Below, piece by piece: positions 17,747 to 28,528 of a DNA stretch of 64,000 nt. How positions within the stretch are numbered: position 1 is the stretch's first letter; every line of letters starts with the position of its first letter. Under the pieces are notes generated by a model, which saw nothing but the letters and a program-made list of their open reading frames with translations, was not told where the DNA came from and did not search any database. Location: assembly GCF_030815125.1 (NCBI RefSeq), contig NZ_JAUSWH010000001.1:62001-126000 (forward strand), in the 5' to 3' direction. This DNA comes from Allorhizobium paknamense. GTDB lineage: Bacteria; Pseudomonadota; Alphaproteobacteria; Rhizobiales; Rhizobiaceae. Both the position numbers and the translations under genes were made by a program.

Positions 17747-20668
17747 ATGAGCGAATTGAAGACCATCAGTGTGCGCGGTGCGCGCGAACACAATCTGAAG
17801 AACGTGGATCTGGACCTGCCGCGCAACAGCCTCATCGTGATGACGGGGCTGTCGGGATCTGGCAAATCATCGCTCGCCTTCGATACGATCTATGCCGAAG
17901 GGCAGCGCCGCTACGTCGAGAGCCTTTCAGCCTATGCCCGCCAGTTTCTGGAAATGATGCAGAAGCCGGACGTGGACCAGATCGAGGGTCTGTCTCCGGC
18001 CATTTCCATCGAGCAGAAAACCACCTCGCGCAATCCGCGCTCAACCGTCGGCACGGTCACTGAAATCTACGATTATATGCGCCTTCTGTTTGCGCGTGTT
18101 GGCGTCCCCTACTCCCCAGCCACGGGGCTGCCCATCGAAAGCCAGACGGTGAGCCAGATGGTGGACCGCGTGCTCGGCTTTGAGGAAGGAACGCGGCTTT
18201 ATATTCTGGCCCCGATGATCCGGGGCCGGAAGGGCGAGTACAAGAAAGAGCTGGCGGAGCTGATGAAGAAGGGCTTCCAGCGCGTCAAGATCGACGGTCA
18301 GTTCTACGAAATCGCCGAGGCTCCGGCGCTGGACAAGAAATACAAGCATGACATCGACGTGGTCGTGGATCGCGTGGTGGTGCGCCCGGATATTGGCACG
18401 CGTCTGGCCGACAGTCTGGAAACCTGCCTTCGGCTTGCGGATGGCCTGGCGGTGGCGGAATTTGCCGACAAGCCGCTGCCGCCGGAAGAAACCTCGGCGG
18501 GCGGTTCCGCCAACAAGTCGCTGAACGAAACCCATGAGCGCGTGCTGTTTTCGGAAAAATTCGCCTGCCCGGTTTCGGGCTTCACCATTCCGGAAATCGA
18601 GCCGCGTCTTTTCTCTTTCAACAATCCCTTCGGCGCCTGCCCCACCTGTGACGGTCTGGGCTTTCAGCAGAAGATCGATGAAGCGTTGATCGTGCCGGAT
18701 CAGGCTATGCGTCTGAAGGACGGTGCCATCGCGCCCTGGGCGAAGTCCACCTCGCCTTATTACAATCAGACGCTGGAAGGCCTGGGCAAGGTTTTCGGCT
18801 TCAAGCTCACCAGCAAATGGTCCGAACTGAGCGACGAGGCGAAGAAGGCCATTCTGCACGGCACGACCAAGGCCGTGGAGTTCAACTATTCCGACGGTTC
18901 CCGCTCCTATACCACCTCCAAGACCTTCGAAGGCATCGTGCCCAATCTTGAACGGCGCTGGAAGGAGACCGACAGCGCCTGGGCGCGGGAGGAGATCGAG
19001 CGTTATATGTCCGCCGCCCCCTGCCCGGCCTGCAGCGGCTTCCGTCTGAAGCCTGAAGCACTGGCGGTGAAAATCAATGGGCTGCACATCGGTCAGGTGA
19101 CGGAAATGTCGATCCGCGTGGCCGGGGGCTGGTTCAATGAATTGCCCGGCAAGCTGACGGACAAACAGAATGAGATTGCCACGCGCATTCTCAAGGAAAT
19201 TCGCGAACGGCTGACCTTCCTCAATGATGTGGGGCTGGATTATCTCAGCCTGTCGCGCTCCTCCGGCACATTGTCCGGCGGCGAGAGCCAGCGTATCCGT
19301 CTTGCCTCACAGATCGGCTCCGGGCTGACCGGTGTGCTCTACGTGCTGGATGAGCCCTCCATCGGCCTGCATCAGCGTGACAATGCCCGCCTGCTCGACA
19401 CGCTGAAACACCTGCGGGATATTGGCAATACCGTCATCGTCGTCGAGCATGACGAGGACGCGATCCTGACAGCGGATTACGTGGTGGATATCGGCCCTGC
19501 CGCCGGTATTCATGGCGGTCAGGTGGTGGCTGAGGGTACGCCCCAGGAAATCATGGCCAATCCGAAATCCCTGACGGGCAAATATCTGACCGGTGAGTTG
19601 GGCGTAGCTGTGCCATCCCAGCGGCGCAAGCCCAAGAAAGGCCAGCAGATCAAGGTGGTTGGGGCCAAGGGCAACAATCTGAAAAACGTCACGGCCTCCA
19701 TCCCGCTCGGCGTGTTCACCGCTGTCACCGGCGTTTCAGGCGGCGGTAAGTCCACCTTCCTGATCGAAACTTTGTATAAGTCCGCCGCGCGGCGGATCAT
19801 GGGCGCGCGGGAAAATCCGTCCGAACATGAGCGTATCGACGGCTTCGAATTCATCGACAAGGTCATCGATATCGACCAGTCGCCGATCGGTCGCACGCCA
19901 CGTTCCAACCCGGCCACCTATACCGGCGCCTTTACCCCCATCCGTGACTGGTTCGCCGGTCTGCCGGAAGCCAAGGCGCGCGGCTACCAGCCAGGCCGCT
20001 TCTCCTTCAACGTCAAGGGCGGGCGCTGCGAGGCCTGCCAGGGCGATGGCGTCATCAAGATCGAAATGCACTTCCTGCCGGATGTCTATGTCACCTGCGA
20101 TGTCTGCCACGGCAAGCGTTACAATCGCGAGACCCTGGATGTCACCTTCAAGGGTAAATCCATCGCCGATGTGCTGGACATGACGGTGGAGGAAGGCGTG
20201 GAGTTCTTCTCCGCAGTTCCTGCCGTGCGTGACAAGTTGCAGGCGCTTTACGATGTCGGTCTTGGCTATATCAAGGTCGGCCAGCAGGCGAATACACTGT
20301 CGGGGGGTGAGGCGCAGCGCGTCAAGCTGGCCAAGGAATTGTCAAAGCGCTCGACCGGCCGCACCCTTTATATTCTTGATGAACCGACCACGGGCCTGCA
20401 TTTCCACGATGTCGCAAAGCTTTTGGAAATGTTGCAGGAACTGGTGAACCAGGGCAATTCCGTGGTGGTGATCGAGCATAATCTCGAAGTCATCAAGACA
20501 GCGGACTGGATCATCGATTTCGGCCCGGAAGGCGGAGATGGCGGCGGCACGATTGTCGCCGAAGGCACTCCGGAAGATGTAGTGAAGGTCAAGGCGTCTT
20601 ATACCGGCCAGTTCCTGAAGGAGCTTCTGGATCGGCGACCGGTGAAGAAGAGACAAGCGGCGGAGTAA
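17747..20668 (+). CDS. uvrA: Excinuclease ABC subunit UvrA
   Basis: A 973-residue damage-recognition ATPase of nucleotide excision repair. It has two ABC modules: Walker [13 protein letters not shown] (from residue 33) and [11 protein letters not shown]. Signature sequences [12 protein letters not shown] and [12 protein letters not shown], and Walker [12 protein letters not shown] and [11 protein letters not shown]. Zinc-binding CxxC pairs are seen ([35 protein letters not shown]). Length is normal for alphaproteobacteria. An SOS box lies upstream. UvrA2 loads UvrB on lesions; uvrB and uvrC are not in this window. Confidence 0.98.
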   Translation: MSELKTISVRGAREHNLKNVDLDLPRNSLIVMTGLSGSGKSSLAFDTIYAEGQRRYVESLSAYARQFLEMMQKPDVDQIEGLSPAISIEQKTTSRNPRSTVGTVTEIYDYMRLLFARVGVPYSPATGLPIESQTVSQMVDRVLGFEEGTRLYILAPMIRGRKGEYKKELAELMKKGFQRVKIDGQFYEIAEAPALDKKYKHDIDVVVDRVVVRPDIGTRLADSLETCLRLADGLAVAEFADKPLPPEETSAGGSANKSLNETHERVLFSEKFACPVSGFTIPEIEPRLFSFNNPFGACPTCDGLGFQQKIDEALIVPDQAMRLKDGAIAPWAKSTSPYYNQTLEGLGKVFGFKLTSKWSELSDEAKKAILHGTTKAVEFNYSDGSRSYTTSKTFEGIVPNLERRWKETDSAWAREEIERYMSAAPCPACSGFRLKPEALAVKINGLHIGQVTEMSIRVAGGWFNELPGKLTDKQNEIATRILKEIRERLTFLNDVGLDYLSLSRSSGTLSGGESQRIRLASQIGSGLTGVLYVLDEPSIGLHQRDNARLLDTLKHLRDIGNTVIVVEHDEDAILTADYVVDIGPAAGIHGGQVVAEGTPQEIMANPKSLTGKYLTGELGVAVPSQRRKPKKGQQIKVVGAKGNNLKNVTASIPLGVFTAVTGVSGGGKSTFLIETLYKSAARRIMGARENPSEHERIDGFEFIDKVIDIDQSPIGRTPRSNPATYTGAFTPIRDWFAGLPEAKARGYQPGRFSFNVKGGRCEACQGDGVIKIEMHFLPDVYVTCDVCHGKRYNRETLDVTFKGKSIADVLDMTVEEGVEFFSAVPAVRDKLQALYDVGLGYIKVGQQANTLSGGEAQRVKLAKELSKRSTGRTLYILDEPTTGLHFHDVAKLLEMLQELVNQGNSVVVIEHNLEVIKTADWIIDFGPEGGDGGGTIVAEGTPEDVVKVKASYTGQFLKELLDRRPVKKRQAAE

Positions 20669-20730
20669 GAGCTCACCGGATAGGTCGTGACGGTATTTCC
20701 GTACAGGCAGGCATAATGAGAGGGTAGCGC

Positions 20731-21528
20731 ATGGTTGGCAGGATCAGAACGGGCATTGGCGGCTGGACCTTTGAGCCTTGGGACGAAAGCTTCTACCCCG
20801 CCAGCCTGCCGAAAAAACGGCAGTTGGAGCATGCAAGCCGCCAACTGACCGCCATTGAAGTCAACGGCACCTATTATTCCAGCCAGAAGCCCGCGACCTT
20901 TGCCAAGTGGGCTTCGGAAGTGCCGGAGGATTTTATCTTTTCGCTGAAGGCCAGCCGGTATTGCACCAATCGCAAGGTGCTGGCGGAAGCCGGGCCTTCC
21001 ATCGAGAAATTCCTCAATCAGGGCATTGCGGAACTTGGCGGCCATCTCGGCCCCATCCTCTGGCAATTCATGCCGACAAAGAAATTCGAGCCGGAGGATT
21101 TCGAGGCTTTTTTGCAATTGTTGCCGAAAACGCTTGAGGGCTTGCCATTGCGGCATGTGGTGGAACCGAGGCATGAAAGCTTTCTCAGCCCGGATTTCAT
21201 CAGTCTTCTGCGTCGACACAACGTCGCGGCGGTGTGTGCCGACCACCATGACTATCCCATGTTTCCCGATGTGACCGCCGATTTCGTCTATGCCCGCCTC
21301 CAGAAGGGCGAGGACGAGATCAAGACCTGCTACCCGGAAGCCGAGGTCGATCTCTGGGCGAAGCGGTTGAAAAGCTATGCGGAAGGCCAAGCAGCGGATG
21401 ATCTTCCGCTGATTGCCCGGGACGCTCCTGCCGCACCCGGCCCCCGCGACGTTTTCGCCTTCTTCATCACAGGCGGCAAGGTGAATGCGCCACACGGTGC
21501 TCGCCTTCTGCAAGAGCGCGTGAACTGA
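20731..21528 (+). CDS. DUF72 (YecE-like) family protein
   Basis: A 265-residue cytoplasmic protein of the DUF72 family, with a TIM-barrel-like pattern: GIGGWTFEPWDESFYP at the start, LTAIEVNGTYYSSQKPATFAKW, FSLKASRYCTNRK, GPILWQFMPTKKF and HVVEPRHESF. These are family landmarks; the biochemical role is unknown. GAGAGGG precedes the ATG. It lies 62 bases after uvrA and may be read with it, but no particular functional link is known. Confidence 0.88.
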   Translation: MVGRIRTGIGGWTFEPWDESFYPASLPKKRQLEHASRQLTAIEVNGTYYSSQKPATFAKWASEVPEDFIFSLKASRYCTNRKVLAEAGPSIEKFLNQGIAELGGHLGPILWQFMPTKKFEPEDFEAFLQLLPKTLEGLPLRHVVEPRHESFLSPDFISLLRRHNVAAVCADHHDYPMFPDVTADFVYARLQKGEDEIKTCYPEAEVDLWAKRLKSYAEGQAADDLPLIARDAPAAPGPRDVFAFFITGGKVNAPHGARLLQERVN

Positions 21529-21799
21529 CACTTTCCTGTTTTTTCAACAGGCCATCACCCACAAAAATCCGAACTGCCAGACCGAAGGAAGGTTTGGGCA
21601 ATATTAGCATGTCACCATGACGCTATGAATCGTTTCACGGTCGCCCTCGGGCACGCGAAGTGATGGAGGTTTGGTAAGCTTGTTGTTTTCGCAGATTTCC
21701 AGGCGGGAAAATCCCCATTGGACTCTCGTGGAAATACGCGGATTATCAAACCTCGGCAGGCAGCAGGAGCGGACAGGCAGCCGCAGATTGGATGGGCAG

Positions 21800-23455
21800 A
21801 TGTCGGGTATTTCGGTCTTCATCAATCTCGCCGGAGCGGTGGCTCTCCTGCTGTGGGCAACGCGCATGGTGCGCACCGGCATCGAGCGCGCCTACGGTCC
21901 GATATTGAAAAACGGCATGCGCATTGCGCTTCGTAATCGGTTTGCCGCAGCCGGAGCAGGCTTTGTCTTTGCTGTTGCCCTGCAAAGTGTCACTGCCGTA
22001 GCGCTCATTCTTTCTTCCTTCGTCGCCAGCGGCTATGTCGGCAGCGCCATCGGCATTGCGACCATCCTTGGCGCCGATATTGGCTCGGCCTTCATCGCTT
22101 GGGTTTTGCGCTTTGATATGTCGCTGCTCATTCCGCTGTTGCTGCTGACCGGCACGGTGCTGTTTCGGGCGTCGGAGGGGCGCGCCTCGCGGCAACTGGG
22201 CCGCATTGCCTTCGGTCTCGGCTTGCTGCTGCTGTCGCTGAAGTTGATCGGCGAGGCCTCCGATCCGCTGCGGCACAGTGACGTCGTGCCGATGATCTTC
22301 AATTATCTCGCACGCGACTGGATCAGCGCCTTTCTGTTTGCAGCCCTTCTTGCCTGGGCGTTCCATTCCAGCGTCGCGACGATCCTGTTGGTTGCCTCGC
22401 TGGCCGATCGCCATCTGCTGCCGCCCGAACTGATCATTCCGCTGGTGCTGGGCATCAATTTTGGCGGTTCGGTCATCAGCGCTATCCTGACCAAGAATGC
22501 CGACCCCGCCGCCCGCGTGGTGCCCCTGGGCAATGTGGTCATTCGGGGTGGCACCACGCTCTGGGTGCTGGCCCTGCAATATGCCGTGCAGTTCGATCCG
22601 ACCTCGGTAACGCCCCATCCGGGCAATGCCGTGGTCATGGCCCATATCGGCCTGAACGCCCTGGCCGCCCTGGCGGGCTTGCCGCTCTGCGGACCGGTGG
22701 CGGCAGCTCTGGAGCGATGGCTGATCCCCGCCGAGCCGGTGACGCTGACGGAAAAGCGGCTGTCTGCGCTCAATCCGGACGATCTGGACATGCCGCGCCA
22801 GGCACTCAGCAACGCCACCCGGGAAATGATGACGCTTTGCGACAAGACGGAGATCATGCTCAACGGCATTTTCGACCTCTACCAGCGCTGGGACGATCAG
22901 AAAATGCAGCGTATTCAGGCGCTGGACGATGATATCGATGCGATCCATCGCGATGTGAAGTTCTATCTGGCCCGGATTTCACGCCTGCAGATGGATGAAA
23001 ACCTGCTGGAGCAATCGCAGAACCTGCTGAACACCGCCATCCGGCTGGAGCAGGCCGCCGACATCATTTCCCAGAACATGCTGACACGCGCCCAGAAAAA
23101 ACATGCCCGCAACACTGCCTTTTCCGAGGAGGGCTGGTCTGAACTCACCGGCATGCATGGAGAGGTGGCACGAAACGCCCGGCTAGCCTTCAATCTGCTA
23201 CTGACCCGCGATGTCGAACACGCCCGCCAGCTTGTGGCCAGCAAGGAAGCGCTGCGCGGCATGGTCAAGCGCAGCGAGGAAAGCCATATGCACCGGTTGC
23301 GCAGCGGCAATATCGCCAGCTTCGAATCCTCTTCCCTGCATCTGGATACGATGCGCGATCTGAAGGAGTTGAACTCCCTCTTCGTGTCTATCGGCTACCC
23401 GCTGCTGGAAAACAACGGCATGCTAAGGCAGACGAGACTGGTCGAGGCTTCCTGA
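21800..23455 (+). CDS. Na/Pi cotransporter (NptA/PhoU-domain) family protein
   Basis: A 551-residue membrane protein. The N-terminal half has repeated SLC34-like units with the QS(V/S)T motif (VALQSVTAVALILSSF) and GADIGSAFIAWVL, and a second similar unit with GINFGGSVISAILTK. The C-terminal 200 residues (ALSNATREMMTLCDKTEIML onward) are a soluble PhoU-like helical domain. Substrate, presumably phosphate with sodium, is inferred from the family. The ATG at 21800 (MSGISVFINLAGAVALL) is the family-like start; the open frame extends upstream to 21671. Its last 33 bases overlap the convergent nnrD/nnrE gene. Confidence 0.85.
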   Translation: MSGISVFINLAGAVALLLWATRMVRTGIERAYGPILKNGMRIALRNRFAAAGAGFVFAVALQSVTAVALILSSFVASGYVGSAIGIATILGADIGSAFIAWVLRFDMSLLIPLLLLTGTVLFRASEGRASRQLGRIAFGLGLLLLSLKLIGEASDPLRHSDVVPMIFNYLARDWISAFLFAALLAWAFHSSVATILLVASLADRHLLPPELIIPLVLGINFGGSVISAILTKNADPAARVVPLGNVVIRGGTTLWVLALQYAVQFDPTSVTPHPGNAVVMAHIGLNALAALAGLPLCGPVAAALERWLIPAEPVTLTEKRLSALNPDDLDMPRQALSNATREMMTLCDKTEIMLNGIFDLYQRWDDQKMQRIQALDDDIDAIHRDVKFYLARISRLQMDENLLEQSQNLLNTAIRLEQAADIISQNMLTRAQKKHARNTAFSEEGWSELTGMHGEVARNARLAFNLLLTRDVEHARQLVASKEALRGMVKRSEESHMHRLRSGNIASFESSSLHLDTMRDLKELNSLFVSIGYPLLENNGMLRQTRLVEAS

Positions 23456-24940
23456 GGATTTGTCAGAGAGTTGCGTTTGCACATTGAGCGCCAGGTCTTC
23501 CGCCGTCAGCGCGGTACGTGCGCGTGCGGCAGCATCGCCATGCAACCAGACGCCCGCTGATGCTGCCTCGAAGGCCGGCATTCCCTGCGCCAGCAATCCG
23601 CCGATAATGCCTGCGAGAACATCGCCGGATCCGGCTGTTGCCAGACTTGACGGGGCGTTGGTGTTGATGACAGCGCGCCCGTCAGGGCTCGCGATTACGC
23701 TATCGGCCCCCTTGCAGACAAGGACAGCATGGGCGCGGGCAGCCGCCGTCAGGGCTTTTTCCACCTTTCCCAGGCTTTCGTCGGCGGCCAGGTCCGGAAA
23801 CAATCGGGAAAACTCCCCTTCATGCGGCGTGAGCACCAGCCGCGTCTGCCCCCCGGCAAAGGCACCAAACAGCGCCGCAGGATCCTCCTTGAACGAGGTT
23901 AAGCCATCCGCATCCAGCACCAGAGCCCGCTCCTTCAGCGCCAGGGCAAAATCGCGGGCCTTGTCACCCACCCCAAATCCCGGCCCCAGAACGAAGGCCG
24001 CCATGCGGGGATCGGCAAGATAGGCATCCAGGTCCTCCCGCCCCTCCAGACGCTTCACCATGATGGCCGTCGTGTGATTGGCATTGACGAGCAGGGCCGA
24101 TCCGGACGCAGCAAGGGTCACCAGCCCTGCCCCAGCCTTCAGCCCCGCCATGGCGGAGAGCCGGGCAGCCCCCGTGGCGCTGGCAGGACCTGAAAACACG
24201 GTGAGATGCCCGCGACGAAACTTGTGCGAAGCGCCGCTGAGGCGTGGCAGGCTGGCCCGCCAGAGATCCGGATGGTTCTCCGCCAGGGTCCCCGCCTCAC
24301 CCGCCACCAGCCGCATCGGAATACCGATATCGAACACCTCCAGCGTGCCGCAAAGGGTGCGGCCCGGCAAAAGCAGATGGCCCGGCTTCTTCGCCATGAA
24401 GGTTACGGTATGGCTGGCCTGGAAGGCCGCACCCAGCACCGCCCCGGTGAGCCCATCCACCCCGGAGGGCAGATCGACCGCCAACACCGGACACCCGGCC
24501 TGCTCCACCGCTTCGACCGCCCTTGCCACAGCGGCATCGACAGCCCGCGCCAGCCCTGCGCCGAACAGCGCATCGATAACGACATCTCCCTCCATGGGCT
24601 GGTAGGCCGAAAGCGGCTCGCTATCCCCATTCCAGGCAAGGCGCGCGCGCGCGGCATCACCCTTCAGCCGCTCCGGCTCTCCAAGATGAAAAACATTTGT
24701 GATGGCTCCGGCGCGATGCAAGGCCGCTGCCGCCACATAGCCATCACCGCCATTGTTGCCGGGCCCGCACAGAACGGCATAACGCAGGGCGCCCGGAAAC
24801 CGCTTCAGCGCAGCGGCGGCCACCGCTTCGCCTGCCCTTTGCATCAGGCCGTAGCTGTCCATGCCGGAAGACGCTGCAGCCTGATCGACGCGTGCCATGG
24901 CCTGTGGGGAAAGGAGAAAATGAAAAGCTTTTGTGCGCAT
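23423..24940 (-). CDS. nnr: Bifunctional NAD(P)H-hydrate epimerase / ADP-dependent NAD(P)H-hydrate dehydratase
   Basis: A 505-residue repair enzyme that restores NADH and NADPH from their damaged hydrates. The N-terminal AIBP-like epimerase domain shows LMQRAGEAVAAAAL, CGPGNNGGDGYVAAAAL and VLAVDLPSGVDGLTG. The C-terminal ribokinase-fold dehydratase shows SGASHKFRRGHLTVFSGP, VLGPGFG, LTPHEGEFSRLF and ATAGSGDVLAGIIGGLLAQG. The start at 24940 (MRTKAFHFLLSPQAMARVD) fits the family better than the upstream frame. It overlaps the 3' end of the convergent phosphate transporter gene by 33 bases, so the two mRNAs can pair at their ends. Confidence 0.93.
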   Translation of the reverse strand: MRTKAFHFLLSPQAMARVDQAAASSGMDSYGLMQRAGEAVAAAALKRFPGALRYAVLCGPGNNGGDGYVAAAALHRAGAITNVFHLGEPERLKGDAARARLAWNGDSEPLSAYQPMEGDVVIDALFGAGLARAVDAAVARAVEAVEQAGCPVLAVDLPSGVDGLTGAVLGAAFQASHTVTFMAKKPGHLLLPGRTLCGTLEVFDIGIPMRLVAGEAGTLAENHPDLWRASLPRLSGASHKFRRGHLTVFSGPASATGAARLSAMAGLKAGAGLVTLAASGSALLVNANHTTAIMVKRLEGREDLDAYLADPRMAAFVLGPGFGVGDKARDFALALKERALVLDADGLTSFKEDPAALFGAFAGGQTRLVLTPHEGEFSRLFPDLAADESLGKVEKALTAAARAHAVLVCKGADSVIASPDGRAVINTNAPSSLATAGSGDVLAGIIGGLLAQGMPAFEAASAGVWLHGDAAARARTALTAEDLALNVQTQLSDKSSGSLDQSRLP

Positions 24941-25061
24941 GCCGCTATTCAAGCCAAAGCAGAGGCAAAGAGCAAGGGCAATGATATTTCTAATATGACC
25001 CAAAAATAAGCAAATGCATATTTGATATGCATTTTTATGCACATATTTCGACCATCACTGA

Positions 25062-25613
<552 letters not shown>

Positions 25614-25766
25614 CGCTTGCGTTTTCGGGAGGACCATTTCTTTTCCGCAATTGCATGATCTTGCTGAAACATCGGACCGAAACGAGGGAACCTGTTTTCG
25701 GCACGATTTTCCTGGGGTGGACCCAAGCCACTTCAAGCCAAATAATAACTGTTGAAAGCACTTTGG

Positions 25767-25812
25767 GGGCCGGAACCGGCCCTTTGCACTGGGGCCGGCA
25801 CAGGGAGGCCGG
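25767..25812 (+). promoter_or_regulatory. Alternating GGCC-rich hairpins in the glnA leader
   Basis: Segments GGGCCGG (25767), CCGGCCC (25776), GGGCCGG (25792) and GGCCGG (25807) lie in the glnB-glnA gap. The CCGGCCC segment can pair with either GGGCCGG, giving two mutually exclusive stems. The first is followed by TTT. It could be a partial terminator that lowers glnA readthrough, or an mRNA processing site. Confidence 0.45.
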
Positions 25813-25850
25813 TCTTTAAAAATCGTCATCTCAATCGAGGAACAGAATAA

Positions 25851-27260
25851 ATGACGACCGCAAATGACATTCTCAAGCAGATCAAGGACAACGACGTCAA
25901 ATTCGTGGACCTGCGCTTTACCGACCCCAAGGGCAAGTTGCAGCATGTGACGATGGATGTTTGCTGTGTAGACGAGGACATGTTCGCCGACGGCGTGATG
26001 TTCGACGGCTCGTCCATCGGTGGATGGAAGGCGATCAACGAGTCCGACATGGTGCTGATGCCGGATGTCGATACAGTGCATATGGACCCCTTCTTCGCCC
26101 AGTCCACCATGGTGATCATGTGCGATATTCTCGATCCGGTTTCCGGCGAGGCCTATAACCGCGATCCGCGCGGCACGGCCAAGAAGGCCGAGGCCTATCT
26201 GAAGGCCTCCGGTATCGGCGACACGGTCTTCGTGGGTCCGGAAGCGGAATTCTTCATTTTCGACGACGTGAAGTACAAGGCCGATCCCTACAATACCGGT
26301 TTCAAGCTCGACTCCACCGAACTGCCGTCCAACGACGACACCGATTATGAAACGGGCAATCTCGGCCACCGTCCGCGCGTCAAGGGCGGCTATTTCCCGG
26401 TTCCCCCGGTCGACAGCTGCCAGGACATGCGCTCCGAAATGCTGACGGTCCTTGCCGAAATGGGCGTTGTCGTGGAAAAGCACCACCACGAAGTGGCCGC
26501 CGCCCAGCACGAGCTTGGCATCAAGTTCGATACGCTGGTCCGCAATGCCGACAAGATGCAGATCTACAAATATGTCGTGCATCAGGTCGCCAATGCCTAT
26601 GGCAAGACCGCAACCTTCATGCCGAAGCCGATCTTCGGCGATAACGGCTCCGGCATGCACGTTCACCAGTCGATCTGGAAAGACGGCAAGCCCACCTTCG
26701 CCGGTGACGAATATGCCGGCCTGTCGGAAACCTGCCTCTATTACATCGGCGGCATTATCAAGCATGCCAAGGCGATCAACGCCTTCACCAACCCGTCCAC
26801 CAATTCCTACAAGCGTCTGGTGCCGGGTTACGAAGCGCCGGTGCTGCTGGCCTATTCGGCCCGTAACCGCTCTGCCTCCTGCCGCATTCCCTTTGGCTCC
26901 AACCCGAAGGCAAAGCGCGTGGAGGTTCGCTTCCCCGACCCGACCGCCAACCCCTATCTCGCCTTCGCCGCGATGCTGATGGCCGGTCTCGACGGCATCA
27001 AGAACAAGATCCATCCCGGCAAGGCCATGGACAAGGATCTTTATGACCTGCCGCCGAAGGAGCTGAAGAAGATCCCGACGGTCTGCGGCAGCCTGCGTGA
27101 AGCGCTGGAAAGCCTGGATAAGGACCGCAAGTTCCTGACCGCTGGCGGCGTGTTCGATGACGACCAGATCGATGCCTTTATCGAGCTGAAGATGCAGGAA
27201 GTCATGCGTTTCGAAATGACGCCGCATCCGGTGGAATACGACATGTACTATTCTGCCTGA
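25851..27260 (+). CDS. glnA: Glutamine synthetase type I
   Basis: A 469-residue dodecameric enzyme making glutamine from glutamate, ammonium and ATP. It shows [31 protein letters not shown] (metal ligands), [17 protein letters not shown] with the ATP-binding loop, [11 protein letters not shown], and [17 protein letters not shown]. The adenylylation site is Y398 in [11 protein letters not shown], so activity is likely tuned by GlnE. Length and motifs are those of GSI-beta. It follows glnB in one transcription unit and ends in a strong terminator. Confidence 0.98.
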   Translation: MTTANDILKQIKDNDVKFVDLRFTDPKGKLQHVTMDVCCVDEDMFADGVMFDGSSIGGWKAINESDMVLMPDVDTVHMDPFFAQSTMVIMCDILDPVSGEAYNRDPRGTAKKAEAYLKASGIGDTVFVGPEAEFFIFDDVKYKADPYNTGFKLDSTELPSNDDTDYETGNLGHRPRVKGGYFPVPPVDSCQDMRSEMLTVLAEMGVVVEKHHHEVAAAQHELGIKFDTLVRNADKMQIYKYVVHQVANAYGKTATFMPKPIFGDNGSGMHVHQSIWKDGKPTFAGDEYAGLSETCLYYIGGIIKHAKAINAFTNPSTNSYKRLVPGYEAPVLLAYSARNRSASCRIPFGSNPKAKRVEVRFPDPTANPYLAFAAMLMAGLDGIKNKIHPGKAMDKDLYDLPPKELKKIPTVCGSLREALESLDKDRKFLTAGGVFDDDQIDAFIELKMQEVMRFEMTPHPVEYDMYYSA

Positions 27261-27286
27261 GCGATCTGGCTCACGGAGATTTTTGA

Positions 27287-27314
27287 GGCCGGCGGGAAAC
27301 TGCCGGCCTTTTCT
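27287..27314 (+). terminator. Rho-independent terminator of glnA
   Basis: GGCCGGC-GGGAAACT-GCCGGCC followed by TTTTCTTT, 26 bases after the glnA stop codon. The stem has seven G-C pairs. Confidence 0.85.
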
Positions 27315-27324
27315 TTCATGCTCC

Positions 27325-27471
27325 TAGGGTGTGTGGGGATTCAGCTTTGGGCGGGCTGCAAACGGCAATTTCCTGCGCTTACCTAGGCTCATGTAACTTA
27401 AGTACAATCCGCTCCGGTTCTCGAAAATCACCGTTTTCGCCTCCCCCAAAACTGAATCCCCACACACCCTA
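27325..27471. mobile_element. MITE-like element with long terminal inverted repeats and TA flanks
   Basis: GGGTGTGTGGGGATTCAG at 27327 is matched by its exact reverse complement CTGAATCCCCACACACCC ending at 27469. Imperfect pairing continues inward (TTTGGG, AAACGG, ATTT), so the 143-bp element folds into one long hairpin. Both ends are flanked by TA, the target duplication of IS630/Tc1-mariner transposition. There is no coding capacity. It sits between the glnA terminator and the beta-lactamase, ending ~80 bases before the bla start, and could affect that promoter. The assignment to a non-autonomous transposon is inference. Confidence 0.7.
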
Positions 27472-27550
27472 AACCAGAATGCTCCCAAACCAGCCACATT
27501 CCGCTGCCATTCCGGTCACGCACATCAACCTGGCAGTGGAGGAGAGCAGG

Positions 27551-28423
27551 ATGAGCACACGGAATTTCGGGATCGTCATGCCGCTGATGGCCGTTCTGGC
27601 AATGTCGGCCCCCGCCCAGGCGGCGGAGACGTCGGCAGAGAGCCCTGTCCTGACCACGGCGAAGGCCGCCGAGACACGGCTGAAGGCCAGGATCGGCTTC
27701 GTGGTTCACGACACCGGCAACGGCCAGACAGTCTCCTACCGGGCTGAGGAAGCTTTCCCAATGGCGAGTACCTTCAAGGCACTGGCCTGCGCCGCCCTGC
27801 TCAAGGGTGGCGATGCGGTTTCGGGAAAAATGCTGACCGTCCAGCAATCCGACCTGATGGAGTATGCGCCGGTCACCAAGGACATGGTTGGAAAATCCGC
27901 AAGTGCCGCGGATTTCTGCGCCATCACCCTGCGCACCAGCGATAACACGGCGGCAAACAAAGTCCTGGAGGCCGTGGGTGGACCAAAGGCCGTAACGGCC
28001 TTCCTGCGCAGTATCGGCGACAAGCGTACCCGCCTCGACCGCACCGAACCCACGCTGAACGAAGGCAAGCCCGGCGATCCACGCGATACCACGACCCCTG
28101 CCGCCATGGCCGCAACCATGGAAAAGCTGGTGCTTGGGCAGGCACTGCCAGAGGCTTCCCGCGCAACCTTGACCCAATGGCTGATCGCCGATGAGGTGGC
28201 CGGGCCATTGTTGCGCGCCGGTCTTCCCAAGGACTGGCGGATTGCCGACCGGACCGGAGCCGGAGGCCATGGCACACGCGGCATCGTCTCGGTGATCTGG
28301 CCATCGCACCACGCACCGCTGGTGGCTGTCGTCTATATCACCGGCACCAAGGCCAGCATGGATGAGCGAAACAAGGCCATTGCGGAGATCGGCAAGGCGA
28401 TTGCTGAAACCTACAGGAATTAG
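27551..28423 (+). CDS. Class A beta-lactamase with RTG motif
   Basis: A 290-residue periplasmic serine beta-lactamase with a signal peptide (cleavage after PAQA). Motifs: S73-T-F-K76 (Ambler S70-x-x-K73), S130-D-N, E166-P-T-L-N170 in the omega loop, and R234-T-G236 where most class A enzymes have K-T-G. Arginine at 234 is a hallmark of carbenicillin-hydrolysing CARB/PSE/RTG enzymes, and the flanking IADRTGAGGHGTRG is like theirs. The ATG at 27551 has GGAGAGCAGG before it. No ampR-type regulator is adjacent. A MITE lies upstream, and its TAG stop is the first triplet of a repeat. Substrate range is inferred. Confidence 0.93.
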   Translation: MSTRNFGIVMPLMAVLAMSAPAQAAETSAESPVLTTAKAAETRLKARIGFVVHDTGNGQTVSYRAEEAFPMASTFKALACAALLKGGDAVSGKMLTVQQSDLMEYAPVTKDMVGKSASAADFCAITLRTSDNTAANKVLEAVGGPKAVTAFLRSIGDKRTRLDRTEPTLNEGKPGDPRDTTTPAAMAATMEKLVLGQALPEASRATLTQWLIADEVAGPLLRAGLPKDWRIADRTGAGGHGTRGIVSVIWPSHHAPLVAVVYITGTKASMDERNKAIAEIGKAIAETYRN

Positions 28424-28524
28424 AGCGCTTTTCGATCTGATTGAATCAGATCGGCGCTCTAACATTTTATTTTGGAAGCATAATCTTGTCGATCCTCGTT
28501 TCACTCCGGTCGGATTATGCTCTA
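28421..28524. repeat. Intergenic palindromic repeat, family 3, between bla and clc
   Basis: TAGAGCGC..GATCTGATT-GAATCAGATC.GCGCTCTA forms one hairpin and GGAAGCATAATC..GATTATGCTC a second. The element begins with the bla stop codon TAG itself and ends with GCTCTA five bases from the clc stop. The TAGAGC/GCTCTA ends are shared with family 2 copies. Confidence 0.75.
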
Positions 28525-28528
28525 ACCC

